A stretch of DNA of 64,000 nt from Ignatzschineria larvae DSM 13226 (lineage in GTDB: Bacteria; Pseudomonadota; Gammaproteobacteria; Cardiobacteriales; Wohlfahrtiimonadaceae), in assembly GCF_038500265.1 (NCBI RefSeq), contig NZ_CP150637.1, forward strand, positions 521,501 to 585,500. Reading direction: 5' to 3'. The position numbers and the translations under genes were made by a program. Every line of letters starts with the position of its first letter. Positions within the stretch are counted from its first letter, which is position 1. Of the stretch, positions 10,974 to 20,109 are shown piece by piece. The notes below the pieces were generated by a model, which saw nothing but the letters and a program-made list of their open reading frames with translations, was not told the DNA's origin and made no database searches.

Positions 10974-11912
10974 ATGACAGAAACGAATGAGATACGGCAT
11001 CAAGCGATCAAAACAGCGTTATTAAAACTTCATTCGGCAGTTTTTATCGGTATTTCCGGTATTGTTCTGACAGAGGAAGAGCAAAAATGGTTACAGCATC
11101 CATTAGTCGGTGGCGTGATTCTTTTTAGTCGTAATTATCGGGATATTGAGCAACTAAAGGCGTTGACAGCAAGTATTAAGGCGATCAATCCCCAATTGCT
11201 GATTTCTGTCGATCATGAAGGCGGGCGCGTTCAGCGTTTTCGAGAAGGCTTTACGGCTTTAGCGCCGATGCGAGCGCTAGGGGATCATTATGACAACACA
11301 CCAGAAGAGGCATTAACGCTTGCATTTAATACCGGTTATACCATTGCAAGAGAGTTACAATCGGTGGGGGTTGATTTTAGTTATGCACCGGTATGTGATC
11401 TTGATTATGGCGTCAATCCTGCCATTGGAGATCGTGCTTTTCATCGAGATGGGAAAGTCGTTGCAAAGCTTGTTTTAGCACTTTATGAGGGGCTAAAAGC
11501 GGGAGGCTCTATTGGTGTTGCGAAGCATTTCCCGGGACATGGATTTGTCAATGTGGATACTCATTTAGCAATAGCCCGCGATGATCGATCGTTAGCAGAA
11601 TTAGAAGATAGCGATTTATTACCTTTTAAAACGCTCATTAATGCCAGCATTGAAGCTTTAATGCCAGCGCATATTATCTTCTCTTGCTTAGATGCTGAGC
11701 ATACGGTGATTACTTCTCATCAATGGCTCAACTATCTTCGTCATCAATTGAAATTCAGTGGTGCGATTATTAGCGATGATCTTGATATGGGCGGTGCGAA
11801 TCACTTAGGAAGCGTTGACGAGAAGGTGAAAGCCTGTTTCGATGCCGGCATTAATATTGTGCTACTCTGTAATGATATGACGGCGATTCGATCATTGTTA
11901 CAGCGGTTTTAG
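10974..11912 (+). CDS. nagZ: Beta-N-acetylhexosaminidase NagZ (short C-terminus)
   Basis: Glycoside hydrolase family 3 enzyme that removes N-acetylglucosamine from anhydro-muropeptides during cytoplasmic peptidoglycan recycling. ISVDHEGGRVQRF (residues 77-89), the catalytic KHFPGHG loop (184-190) with His197, and the nucleophile segment SDDLDMGGA (Asp268 or Asp269) are all present. AGGAG upstream fixes ATG 10974. At 312 residues it lacks roughly the last 30-40 residues of the E. coli protein, ending soon after VLLCND. The catalytic barrel appears complete, so it is probably active. Confidence 0.93.
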   Translation: MTETNEIRHQAIKTALLKLHSAVFIGISGIVLTEEEQKWLQHPLVGGVILFSRNYRDIEQLKALTASIKAINPQLLISVDHEGGRVQRFREGFTALAPMRALGDHYDNTPEEALTLAFNTGYTIARELQSVGVDFSYAPVCDLDYGVNPAIGDRAFHRDGKVVAKLVLALYEGLKAGGSIGVAKHFPGHGFVNVDTHLAIARDDRSLAELEDSDLLPFKTLINASIEALMPAHIIFSCLDAEHTVITSHQWLNYLRHQLKFSGAIISDDLDMGGANHLGSVDEKVKACFDAGINIVLLCNDMTAIRSLLQRF

Positions 11913-12106
11913 TAAGAGTAGAATCTTTTGTCATTGAAGCTAATAGGAGATGTATAAGTCTTGTATTTCGGCCAGTGAATGAAGGCGTAATTTCTATTTA
12001 AATATTTTTATTTTATAAAAATATAATATTACTTAAAATTATTATAATAATATGTTATTTTAACTATACGCTTGATTGATATTTGTAATAATGTATGGAG
12101 GTTAAA

Positions 12107-12394
12107 ATGAGTTTTATTGAAATGATTAAAGAGAAAATTGCAGAATTCATGGGCAAAGCAAAAGCGGAGCATCAAGCTCATGATCATAAGGCAGAATCCA
12201 AAGCCGGCACACAAACAGACGTTAAGGCAGAAGAGAAAACTGAGGTAAAATCAGAATCAGAAGAAGCAACGGTAGAAACAGCTCAAGAGGATACCTCAGA
12301 AAAGAAAGCTGAGGATGGCGCTACAGCAACGGAAAAATCTACCGAAGGCACACAGGAGAAAAGTAAAACTTTGGTAGAAGAGCCTAAAGCATAA
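12107..12394 (+). CDS. Small highly charged orphan protein
   Basis: Not recognised. The 95-residue product begins with an amphipathic segment (MSFIEMIKEKIAEFMGKAKA). The rest is Lys/Glu/Ala/Thr-rich low complexity, probably disordered, with alternating KAE and SEE-type runs. No signal peptide or cysteines are present. The start is ATG 12107 because GGAGG lies at 12097-12101; the earlier in-frame ATG 12095 overlaps that site. The upstream 190 bp are very AT-rich, as in a strong promoter region. A terminator follows at 12617. The good ribosome binding site argues it is translated. Confidence 0.65.
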   Translation: MSFIEMIKEKIAEFMGKAKAEHQAHDHKAESKAGTQTDVKAEEKTEVKSESEEATVETAQEDTSEKKAEDGATATEKSTEGTQEKSKTLVEEPKA

Positions 12395-12616
12395 GAGGGC
12401 ATAAAGGCTAATCACAAATCATAAGATTTAAGAGAGAAGTCTAGGGGACTGTTATTATTCTCTCATGGTGATTTTACTATGTTATTCTCAAACCGATTAA
12501 AGTTACCCACAATTTCTGTGGATAAGTTTCAGGATAAGATGATCATAGTTCGTGGATAATGTGAGTATATTTGTAGGTAGTTGATTTTTAATTGTTTTTA
12601 AGGAATATAATGCTCA

Positions 12617-12648
12617 TAAAAAACCGCTCATTAATTGAGCGGTTTTCT
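12617..12648. terminator. Rho-independent terminator
   Basis: AAAACCGCTCA/TGAGCGGTTTT stem with a TTAAT loop, A-rich on the left and followed by a T-rich tract. It lies between the small charged orphan (plus) and typA (minus) and probably serves both. Confidence 0.88.
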
Positions 12649-12694
12649 GTTTTTGTCTACATCGTTTGAGCTTAAATGATCGTTAAGCGTTTAA

Positions 12695-12826
12695 TATAAT
12701 AATATCGGTTCAAAATAAGCTTATTCAAATGCCGGCGCATCAGCTGTAAAAAGCAAGGAATCTGTTCTATCCGGCATCTTGCAAGTCTTGTTTAAAAGCC
12801 ATTTTTCTTAAACCAAATTTATTATA
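12695..12826 (+). repeat. Correia-like inverted-repeat element, copy 2 (short form)
   Basis: 132 bp. Left end TATAATAATATCGGTTCAAA, right end AAACCAAATTTATTATA. Internal arms ATGCCGG and CCGGCAT. The internal segment of about 45 bp found in long copies is missing. It lies 36 bp downstream of the typA stop. Confidence 0.88.
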
Positions 12827-12862
12827 ATAGATCTATCGATAAGGATTTATTGATTAACGAAC

Positions 12863-14686
12863 CTATTGATCTTTAGCAGAACGTTGTAATTTACGGCGAT
12901 CTGCTTCAGTTAAATAACGCTTACGAAGACGGATAGATTTTGGTGTGACTTCTACTAACTCATCGTCATCAATAAACTCAATGGCACGCTCAAGTGTTAA
13001 CTTAATTGGCGTTGAAAGTGTTAATGCTTCATCGGTACCCGCAGCACGAATATTAGTCAGCTGTTTTGCCCGAAGCGCATTCACCACTAAGTCATTGTCA
13101 CGACTATGAATACCGATAATTTGACCTTCATAGATCTCATCACCATGGCTTGTAAAGAGGCGACCACGTTCTTGAAGGTTAAAGAGCGCATAGGCTAGCG
13201 CTTTACCTTGACCATTTGAGATCAATACGCCATTTTGACGTTGGCCTACAGTGCCTTTTTTGATAGGACCATAATGATCAAAGTTATGGAACATTAAACC
13301 TGTACCATTGGTGAGAGTCATAAACTCTGTTTGGAAGCCGATCAAACCGCGTGAAGGGATAATATAGTCGATACGAATACGACCTTTACCATCTGGCACC
13401 ATATCTTGCAATTCTGCAAAACGGGTTCCCATTTGCGCCATAATATCACCTTGGTGACGCTCTTCGATATCGAACGTTAGTGTTTCGTAAGGTTCAAGTT
13501 TCTCACCATTCTCTTCACGAATAATCACTTGAGGACGACCGACCGCCATCTCATAGCCTTCACGACGCATATTTTCAATTAAGACTGAAAGGTGAAGCTC
13601 ACCACGACCTGACACTTTAAAGACATCGGCACTATCTGTCGGCTCAACACGAAGGGCTACATTGTGAAGTAGTTCTTCTTCAAGACGTTCTTTGATTTGA
13701 CGTGAAGTGACAAATTTCCCCTCTTTACCTGCAAATGGAGAAGTATTCACTTGTAACATCATAGAAACGGTGGGCTCATCCACTGTTAATGGCGGTAAAG
13801 CCTCTACGTTTTGTGGATCACAGATCGTATCTGAAATAAAGAGTGGATCTAAACCTGTAAAGCTGATGATATCGCCGGCTTGTGCTGATTCAAATTCAAT
13901 TTTGTTAAGGCCATGGAAGCCAAGAATTTGTTGAATTTTACCAGAGCGTTTATTGCCTTCACGATCGATCGCAACCACGTTCATGTTTTTATGTACTTTT
14001 CCGCGCTTGATACGACCAATACCGATCACGCCGACATAAGAGTTGTAGTCTAATGAGGAGACTTGTAGTTGGAATGGGGCATCGACTTCAACATTAGGTG
14101 CGGGAACGTGATCTACGATCGCTTGGAATAGCGGTTCAAAGTCACCACTACGGATATCATCCGTTAAACCGGCAAAGCCATTGAGACCTGAAGCATAAAC
14201 TACAGGGAAATCAAGTTGCTCATCTGTTGCGCCGAGTTTATCAAAAAGTTCAAATGTTTGATCTAAAACCCAGTCAGGACGTGCGCCTGGGCGGTCAATT
14301 TTATTGATCACTACGATCGGTTTAAAGCCCATTGCAAACGCTTTTTGTGTTACGAACCGCGTTTGAGGCATAGGCCCTTCAACAGAGTCAACGAGTAATA
14401 ATACAGAGTCAACCATAGAGAGAACACGTTCAACCTCACCACCAAAGTCCGCATGTCCCGGAGTATCTACGATATTGATACGGTAATCTTTCCAATTAAT
14501 CGCAGTGTTTTTAGAAAGGATGGTAATACCACGCTCTTTTTCGAGCTGATTCGAGTCCATGACTCGTTCTGCCACTTCTTCTCGTGCATCAAATGTGCCT
14601 GAACTTTTGAGCAATTGGTCAACGAGCGTTGTTTTACCATGGTCAACGTGGGCAATAATGGCGATGTTTCTTAATTTTTCTATCAT
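12863..14686 (-). CDS. typA: Ribosome-associated GTPase TypA/BipA
   Basis: Translational GTPase of the EF-G superfamily that binds 70S ribosomes and supports late 50S assembly and stress growth. G1 AHVDHGKTT starts near residue 12. The G2 region RGITI, G3 [15 protein letters not shown] and G4 [13 protein letters not shown] follow, then domains II, III, V and the BipA-specific C-terminus ending near IRLRKR. The start was placed at the second ATG ([13 protein letters not shown]), the universal family N-terminus; an in-frame ATG at 14704 would add six residues. Neither start has a strong ribosome binding site. About 607 residues, as in E. coli. Confidence 0.96.
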   Translation of the reverse strand: MIEKLRNIAIIAHVDHGKTTLVDQLLKSSGTFDAREEVAERVMDSNQLEKERGITILSKNTAINWKDYRINIVDTPGHADFGGEVERVLSMVDSVLLLVDSVEGPMPQTRFVTQKAFAMGFKPIVVINKIDRPGARPDWVLDQTFELFDKLGATDEQLDFPVVYASGLNGFAGLTDDIRSGDFEPLFQAIVDHVPAPNVEVDAPFQLQVSSLDYNSYVGVIGIGRIKRGKVHKNMNVVAIDREGNKRSGKIQQILGFHGLNKIEFESAQAGDIISFTGLDPLFISDTICDPQNVEALPPLTVDEPTVSMMLQVNTSPFAGKEGKFVTSRQIKERLEEELLHNVALRVEPTDSADVFKVSGRGELHLSVLIENMRREGYEMAVGRPQVIIREENGEKLEPYETLTFDIEERHQGDIMAQMGTRFAELQDMVPDGKGRIRIDYIIPSRGLIGFQTEFMTLTNGTGLMFHNFDHYGPIKKGTVGQRQNGVLISNGQGKALAYALFNLQERGRLFTSHGDEIYEGQIIGIHSRDNDLVVNALRAKQLTNIRAAGTDEALTLSTPIKLTLERAIEFIDDDELVEVTPKSIRLRKRYLTEADRRKLQRSAKDQ

Positions 14687-14704
14687 TTTCTCTTCTTTAG
14701 TCAT

Positions 14705-15324
14705 TTTCAGTGCCTAATGGCAATCTAGAAGGGCTGCATCAGGCGTGTTGCATTAAGGTTGTCTGTTTTCTAGGCAGATATTATAGCTTATTTTTTTCGT
14801 TTTTTTTGAGTTAATTTACTTTAAGATATTGGGAATGGGTAGGCTTAAAAGGATAGTAAATACAATGAATTACAAAAAAGTAGCGATAAATCTTCATTTG
14901 TAAAATAAATAGACTTCTTTCGATGATTGACAATATTTGAAATTATGCGTAATTTGCGAGAAGGTCGACAGATTAAAAATCTCAAGGTTTTAGCTCTCTA
15001 AAGCGTATTTGGATTCCTCATTAATAAAACGTCTTACTAAAAAGCATGACGCCTGGTGAGTAAAAAATAACAGAGGTCATGAATGAATATTAGGTTATGA
15101 AACGTCAGTCAGCGGTTAACTAGAAATATCAATGAGTGATCGCTAGCTTATCCTATAAAGGCTGTTATATTAATGGTATTTGATAGAGACACCAGATTCG
15201 GTAGAAACTTTAGATATAGAGATATACTAAATGTAGAGATACTAAACAGCTGTCCTATTTTTTTATTATTGAATAGATTTATTAATAGATAATTTACAAG
15301 AAAGTATTCACAAAGAGGAACTTC
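14705..15324. other. 620-bp intergenic region without a gene
   Basis: It lies between the divergent typA and alaC genes. AT-rich, with no ORF that has a ribosome binding site and no terminator, dispersed element or RNA gene recognised. A short near-repeat (GAGATATACTAAATGTA then GAGATACTAAACA) lies at about 15218-15247. It presumably holds both promoters. Confidence 0.5.
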
Positions 15325-16524
15325 ATGTCACAACAACCATCCACAGACTTCAAACGTCTTGATTTGCTGCCCCCTTATGTTTTTAGCGTGATTGATCAGT
15401 TAAAAGCAGAGGCCGCCGCCAATGGTCAAGATGTCATTGATTTTGGTATGGGTAACCCAGACCAGCCAACACCGCAACATATTGTCAAAGCCTTAGTGGA
15501 TGCCGCCCAAGCCGGAGAGAATCACCGTTATTCAGCCTCAAAAGGGATTGTACCAGTGCGCAAAGCGATCTGTGATTGGTATCAGCGGAAATTTGCTGTG
15601 ACACTTGACCCTGAGACAGAAGCGATTTATACCATTGGTTCTAAAGAGGGATTAGCGGATTTAACGTTAGCAGTGCTTGATAAAGGGGATGTTGTACTTG
15701 TACCAGATCCTGCGTACCCCATTCATACTTACGGACCGATTATTGCCGGTGCGACAGTGATTCAGGTGCCAGCAGGTCCTGAAGATGATTTTGAAGCAAA
15801 TCTACAAGCCGCGATTGAAAACTCGCCGGTTAAACCGAAGATGATGATTCTCAATTATCCTTCAAACCCTACTTCTGAATGTGTGGATATCGCCTTTTTT
15901 GAGCGTATTGTTGCACTTGCGAAAAAGCATAATATTTGGATTGTGCATGATTTAGCGTATGCTGATCTCTCTTTTGATGGTTATCGCGCACCCTCCATTT
16001 TAGAAGTGAAAGGGGCTAAAGAGATTGCTGTTGAAGCTTATACACTCTCTAAAAGCTACAATATGGCCGGCTGGCGCGTTGGTTTTATGGTGGGAAATGC
16101 AACATTAATTGCGGCGCTTACGAAGATGAAATCCTATCTGGATTATGGCTCATTTGCACCAATTCAATATGCCGCTTCCGTTGCTTTGACAGGGCCACAA
16201 GATTGTGTTGAAGAGATTCGCCTACGTTATCAAACCCGTCGTGATCAGCTCTGTGAAGGCTTAGCATCGATTGGGTGGGATGTGAAAAAGCCAAAAGCAT
16301 CGATGTTCTTATGGGCAAAAATTCCCGAAGCATATCAATCATTAGGTTCGATGAAATTTGCTGAGAAACTTATTAAAGAGGCTTCTGTCGCTGTATCGCC
16401 TGGTATCGGCTTTGGTGAGGGCGGTGAAGGTTATGTGCGTTTTGGATTGATTGTGGATTCAAAGCGGACGGAGAAAGCGATTGAGAACCTAAGAGCATTA
16501 TTTGTGAAAGATGGATTACTCTAG
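15325..16524 (+). CDS. alaC: Alanine-synthesising aminotransferase AlaC
   Basis: PLP-dependent class I aminotransferase. AlaC transfers an amino group from glutamate to pyruvate to make alanine. The opening FKRLDLLPPYVFSVIDQLK, the GMGNPDQPTP motif, NYPSNPTSE, HDLAYADL and the PLP lysine Lys243 in TLSKSYNMAGWR all match the E. coli AlaC subfamily, not general aspartate aminotransferases. 399 residues. GAGGAA about 9 bases upstream supports ATG 15325. It is followed by a terminator at 16643-16680. Confidence 0.9.
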   Translation: MSQQPSTDFKRLDLLPPYVFSVIDQLKAEAAANGQDVIDFGMGNPDQPTPQHIVKALVDAAQAGENHRYSASKGIVPVRKAICDWYQRKFAVTLDPETEAIYTIGSKEGLADLTLAVLDKGDVVLVPDPAYPIHTYGPIIAGATVIQVPAGPEDDFEANLQAAIENSPVKPKMMILNYPSNPTSECVDIAFFERIVALAKKHNIWIVHDLAYADLSFDGYRAPSILEVKGAKEIAVEAYTLSKSYNMAGWRVGFMVGNATLIAALTKMKSYLDYGSFAPIQYAASVALTGPQDCVEEIRLRYQTRRDQLCEGLASIGWDVKKPKASMFLWAKIPEAYQSLGSMKFAEKLIKEASVAVSPGIGFGEGGEGYVRFGLIVDSKRTEKAIENLRALFVKDGLL

Positions 16525-16642
16525 CGGTGATTTTTACCCTAAGGCTTATCAAATTAAGCGTAAGAAAATAGCAGAAATAACGGCATTAGGTTGATTGAAA
16601 TTGCGGTAAATCAATAGGTTAAAGCTGTAGTATGTTATAATT

Positions 16643-16680
16643 AAAAGCCATTTAATCAAGATGATAGATGGCTTTTAATT
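16643..16680. terminator. Terminator between alaC and fbaA
   Basis: AAAAGCCAT/ATGGCTTTT stem with a 16-base loop, followed by AATTTG. Convincing stem, weak T-run. Confidence 0.65.
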
Positions 16681-16860
16681 TGCTTTAATTTATTTAAAAC
16701 CTGACGAATAGAGAAACTTTTCCATATAGACAATGGCTTGTAGTTTTTTTGTTACAAGATCTGGCGAATCGTCGAGAAATGGGGCAAAAAGACGGTAGAT
16801 ATCGGCGTTTATATCGGTTAAAATAGAACTGTTTTTCAATTTATGTAGGAGTGTTGTAGT

Positions 16861-17946
16861 ATGACTAAAGTACTTGATGTAGTAAAACCAGGTGTTCTCT
16901 CTGGAGATGATGTACAAAAAGTGTTCGCGATTGCAAAAGAGAATAACTTTGCGATCCCAGCGATTAATGTTGTCAATACTGAATCAATTAACGGGGTATT
17001 AGAAGCCGCTGCAAAAGCAAAATCACCTGTGATTATCCAGTTTTCAAACGGTGGTGCGCAGTTCTATGCCGGTAAAGGTTTAAAGTTAGCAGACTACAAT
17101 GGCCAAGGTGCGGCAGTACTAGGGGCTGTTGCCGGTGCTAAGCATGTACATGCTATGGCGGAAGCTTATGGTGTTCCTGTGATTTTACATACAGACCATG
17201 CTGCACGTAAATTACTTCCTTGGATTGATGGTTTATTAGATGCGGGTGAAAAATTCTACGCAGAAACTGGTAAACCGCTCTTTTCATCTCATATGATTGA
17301 TCTTTCCGAAGATACTTTAGAAGATAATATCGCAACTTGTGCAAAATATCTTGAGCGCCTTGCGAAAATGGGGATGACACTTGAAATCGAGTTAGGCATC
17401 ACCGGGGGTGAAGAAGATGGCGTTGATAATTCATCAGTAGATAATGCGCTTCTCTACACTCAACCTGAAGATGTTGCTTATGCTTATGAAGAATTGAGCA
17501 AAGTGAGCCCACGATTCACTATTGCGGCTTCGTTCGGTAACGTGCATGGTGTTTATAAACCAGGGAATGTGGAATTAAAACCTATCATTCTTGATAATTC
17601 ACAAAAATATGTAGCGGAGAAATTCAATTTAGGTGAAAAACCATTGAACTTCGTATTCCATGGCGGTTCAGGTTCAGACCTTAAAGATATTCGTGAAGCA
17701 ATTAGCTACGGCGTGATCAAAATGAATATCGATACGGATACACAATGGGCAACTTGGGAAGGTGTATTGAACTACTATAAAGAGAATGAAGGTTATCTTC
17801 AATCTCAACTGGGTAATCCAAAAGATCCGTTTGGTCCAAACAAAGCTTACTACGATCCTCGTGCTTGGCTTCGTAAAGGTCAAGAGAGCCTTGTTAAACG
17901 CGTGTTAGTAGCGTATGAAGATTTGAACGGTATGAACCGTAACTAA
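16861..17946 (+). CDS. fbaA: Class II fructose-1,6-bisphosphate aldolase
   Basis: Zinc-dependent aldolase interconverting fructose 1,6-bisphosphate with glyceraldehyde 3-phosphate and dihydroxyacetone phosphate. The metal and catalytic motif HTDHA is at residues 110-114 (Asp112, His113). EIELGITGGEEDGVDN, ASFGNVHGVYKPGNV, VFHGGSGS and NIDTDTQWA match the FbaA (class IIA) subfamily along the whole 361 residues. GTAGGAG lies just upstream. It is monocistronic, with a strong terminator at 18006-18038, and the 194-bp tandem array begins right after it. Confidence 0.97.
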   Translation: MTKVLDVVKPGVLSGDDVQKVFAIAKENNFAIPAINVVNTESINGVLEAAAKAKSPVIIQFSNGGAQFYAGKGLKLADYNGQGAAVLGAVAGAKHVHAMAEAYGVPVILHTDHAARKLLPWIDGLLDAGEKFYAETGKPLFSSHMIDLSEDTLEDNIATCAKYLERLAKMGMTLEIELGITGGEEDGVDNSSVDNALLYTQPEDVAYAYEELSKVSPRFTIAASFGNVHGVYKPGNVELKPIILDNSQKYVAEKFNLGEKPLNFVFHGGSGSDLKDIREAISYGVIKMNIDTDTQWATWEGVLNYYKENEGYLQSQLGNPKDPFGPNKAYYDPRAWLRKGQESLVKRVLVAYEDLNGMNRN

Positions 17947-18005
17947 TTCATTAGTTCATATTAATGGATGATATAACCATTGTTAGCGGTCAATGATCAA
18001 TGAGA

Positions 18006-18038
18006 AAGCCCAAGTATTTTAAATGCTTGGGCATTTTT
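18006..18038 (+). terminator. Rho-independent terminator of fbaA
   Basis: GCCCAAGTATT/AATGCTTGGGC stem with one G-T pair, followed by ATTTTTAATG. Confidence 0.88.
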
Positions 18039-18070
18039 AATGCCTTAGATTTAAGTGTAAAAAAGCTCCA

Positions 18071-19018
18071 ACTGCCGATGATGGGATCAATCTTCTGAGT
18101 TATTTATAGTGAAATCGGTTCAAAATAAGCTTATTAAAATGCCGGCGCATCAGTTGTAAGAAGTGCGAAAGCTGTTCTATCCGGCATCTTGCAAGTGTTG
18201 TTTAAAATCATTTTTCTTAAACCAAATTTACTATAAATAGAAGCTTACTCACGGCGGGAGGGAATGATTGCAAATCCAGACAGAGCGAGCGCCCGCAGAA
18301 GAGAAGCCTAAAGCTTTTCGATCGACTGGAATATCGGAGGATTGATAGATACCTCAACTGCCGGCGCGGGATTATTGGAAGAACGGGGTCATTCGCCCCG
18401 GCGACGGGATTAATCTTCTAATTGATTTAAATAGAAGCTGATGTAGTGCGGGATAGAAAAAATGTGATACCAGATCAATTGAGCGCCCGCAGAAGAGAAG
18501 CCTAAAGCTTTTCGATCGACTGGAATATCGGAGGATTGATAGATACCTCAACTGCCGGCGCGGGATTATTGGAAGAACGGGGTCATTCGCCCCGGCGATG
18601 GGATTAATCTTCTAATTGATTTAAATAGAAGCTGATGTAGTGCGGGATAGAAAGAATGTGATACCAGATCAATTGAGCGCCCGCAGAAGAGAAGCCTAAA
18701 GCTTTTCGATCGACTGGAATATCGGAGGATTGATAGATGCCTCAACTGCCGGCGAGAGATTATTGGAAGAACGGGATCATTCTCCCCGGCGATGGGATCA
18801 ATCTTCGAAGTTATTTAAATAGAGGCTTACTCACGGCGGGAGGGAATGGTTGCAAATCCAGACAGAGCGAGCGCCCGCAGAAGAGAAGCCTAAAGCTTTT
18901 CGATCGACTGGAATATCGGAGGATTGATAGATGCCTCAACTGCCGGCGAGAGATTATTGGAAGAACAGGATTATTCGCCCCGGCGATGCGATGACTATTC
19001 TTATTTTTAATAAATAGA
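18071..19018. repeat. Tandem repeat array, 194-bp period
   Basis: Four copies of a core beginning GAGCGCCCGCAGAAGAG start at 18287, 18481, 18675 and 18869, exactly 194 bp apart. A partial unit at 18071-18107 precedes them. Each core carries the hairpin GAGAAGC-CTAAA-GCTTTTC, the segment CTGGAATATCGGAGGATTGA and a GC-rich stem of the CGGGG/CCCCG type. Cores are joined by two alternative linkers of equal length: one with TTACTCACGGCGGGAGGGAA before cores 1 and 4, the other with GATGTAGTGCGGGATAG before cores 2 and 3. 194 is not a multiple of three and no frame stays open, so it is not coding. It fills the gap between convergent fbaA and cydB. Confidence 0.92.
18108..18233 (+). repeat. Correia-like inverted-repeat element, copy 3 (short form), inserted in the tandem array
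   Basis: 126 bp between duplicated TA dinucleotides at 18106-18107 and 18234-18235. The flanks join as TTATTTA + AATAGAAGCTTACTC, matching the uninterrupted array sequence TTATTTAAATAGAGGCTTAC at 18811-18830. Ends are TAGTGAAATCGGTTC and AACCAAATTTACTA. This is the one copy whose exact boundaries can be read from an empty site in the same window. Confidence 0.93.
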
Positions 19019-19024
19019 GATTCA

Positions 19025-19052
19025 CAAAAAAGGGCTACCGATGGTAACCCTC
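19025..19052 (-). terminator. Rho-independent terminator of cydAB
   Basis: Read on the minus strand: AGGGTTACC-ATC-GGTAGCCCT with one mismatch, followed by a run of six T. It lies 44 bp after the cydB stop. Confidence 0.85.
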
Positions 19053-19095
19053 TCTCTAGTGAATAATTTATTGATACTAATGATCTACTAAGTGA

Positions 19096-20106
19096 TTAAT
19101 AACCATCATGATCATGTGGTCTGATTTTACCACTAAAGATCTTATGAACATAGAATGTATAGATCAAAATTAGCGGTAACACAATCGCAACTCCCCAAAG
19201 GGTAAATTCTAACGATTTAGGGGCTGAACTTGCCTCCCAAATAGTGAGTTTTCCAAGAATAATATCAGGGAAAATACTATAACCAAAGCCGATGAAGGTA
19301 CAGAGGACAATCAAGACTGAGAAGAGGTAAGGAACCCAGTCATACTTGTAAGTCGTATCTGATTCGATAAACTTCGTCACCATAAAGATGATGAAAGCAA
19401 AGATCACACAAGCCGCAGGGATGGGCATGAGATAGAGTAGGTGCGGATAAGAGAACCATTTCTCATAAACAATCGGGCTTGTATACGGCATACCGACAGA
19501 AACGAGGATAATTGCCAAGAATGCGAGGAAGATGGAGTGACGAATAGCTTTTGCCGCAAAAAGACGAATATGCCCTTCTGCCTTAAAAATAAGCCATGCT
19601 GAGCCTAATAACGCATAACCAAAGCAGACAGCAACGCCCACGCAGAGTGCGAAGATCCAGTTAGCAACAGTATGTTCAAGGCCAGTAGCATAAATCCCAA
19701 TCATGACTCCTTGAGACATTGTGGCAAGGTAAGAACCGAAGCAGAAGAGACGATCCCAAAGGATTTTACGATGCTCTTGCGCGGTATTACGGAAGTCAAA
19801 AGCCGCGCCTCGAATAATCAGTCCACCAAGCATTAAGACTGTAGGGATATAGAGGGTCACAAGAATATCACCATACGCTTTTGGGAAAGCGATGAAGATG
19901 ACACCAATTCCTAACACAATCCAAGTCTCATTAGCATCCCAGAAAGGATCAACCGTTGCGACCATTTGATCTCGATCTTCTCGCTTACTCATAAACGGGA
20001 AGAGAATCCCAACGCCGAGATCGTAACCATCGAAGATAATATAGAAGAAAACAGCTGCCGCCATCAGGCCGGCAAATATTACGGGTAAAATTGTAGCAGC
20101 ATCCAT
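19096..20106 (-). CDS. cydB: Cytochrome bd-type quinol oxidase subunit II
   Basis: Membrane subunit of a cytochrome bd quinol oxidase, which reduces oxygen to water with quinol. 336 residues with about eight hydrophobic segments. The opening DAATILPVIFAGLMAAAVFFY, FDGYDLGVGILFPF and WDANETWIVLG match CydB. Its length matches the CioB-type protein more closely than E. coli CydB (379). It starts 3 bp after the cydA stop, so the two are translationally close, and a terminator follows. No cydX-like small ORF was found downstream. Confidence 0.94.
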   Translation of the reverse strand: MDAATILPVIFAGLMAAAVFFYIIFDGYDLGVGILFPFMSKREDRDQMVATVDPFWDANETWIVLGIGVIFIAFPKAYGDILVTLYIPTVLMLGGLIIRGAAFDFRNTAQEHRKILWDRLFCFGSYLATMSQGVMIGIYATGLEHTVANWIFALCVGVAVCFGYALLGSAWLIFKAEGHIRLFAAKAIRHSIFLAFLAIILVSVGMPYTSPIVYEKWFSYPHLLYLMPIPAACVIFAFIIFMVTKFIESDTTYKYDWVPYLFSVLIVLCTFIGFGYSIFPDIILGKLTIWEASSAPKSLEFTLWGVAIVLPLILIYTFYVHKIFSGKIRPHDHDGY

Positions 20107-20109
20107 GAT

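Noticed and set aside
12600-12860. Repeat elements considered as tRNA or small RNA genes because of the GGTTCAAA motif
   Set aside because: GGTTCAAA belongs to the terminal repeat of the element; no acceptor stem, anticodon arm or CCA end can be drawn.
16690-16917. Minus-strand 75-codon frame upstream of fbaA
   Set aside because: It overlaps the fbaA start and promoter, lacks a ribosome binding site and has no protein-like features.
18737-18994. 85-codon open frame inside the 194-bp array
   Set aside because: The array period is not a multiple of three, the frame is not open in the other units, and there is no family resemblance.
18071-19018. Array considered as a CRISPR locus
   Set aside because: Units are about 194 bp with long conserved cores and only two linker types; there are no short repeats with unique spacers and no cas genes.
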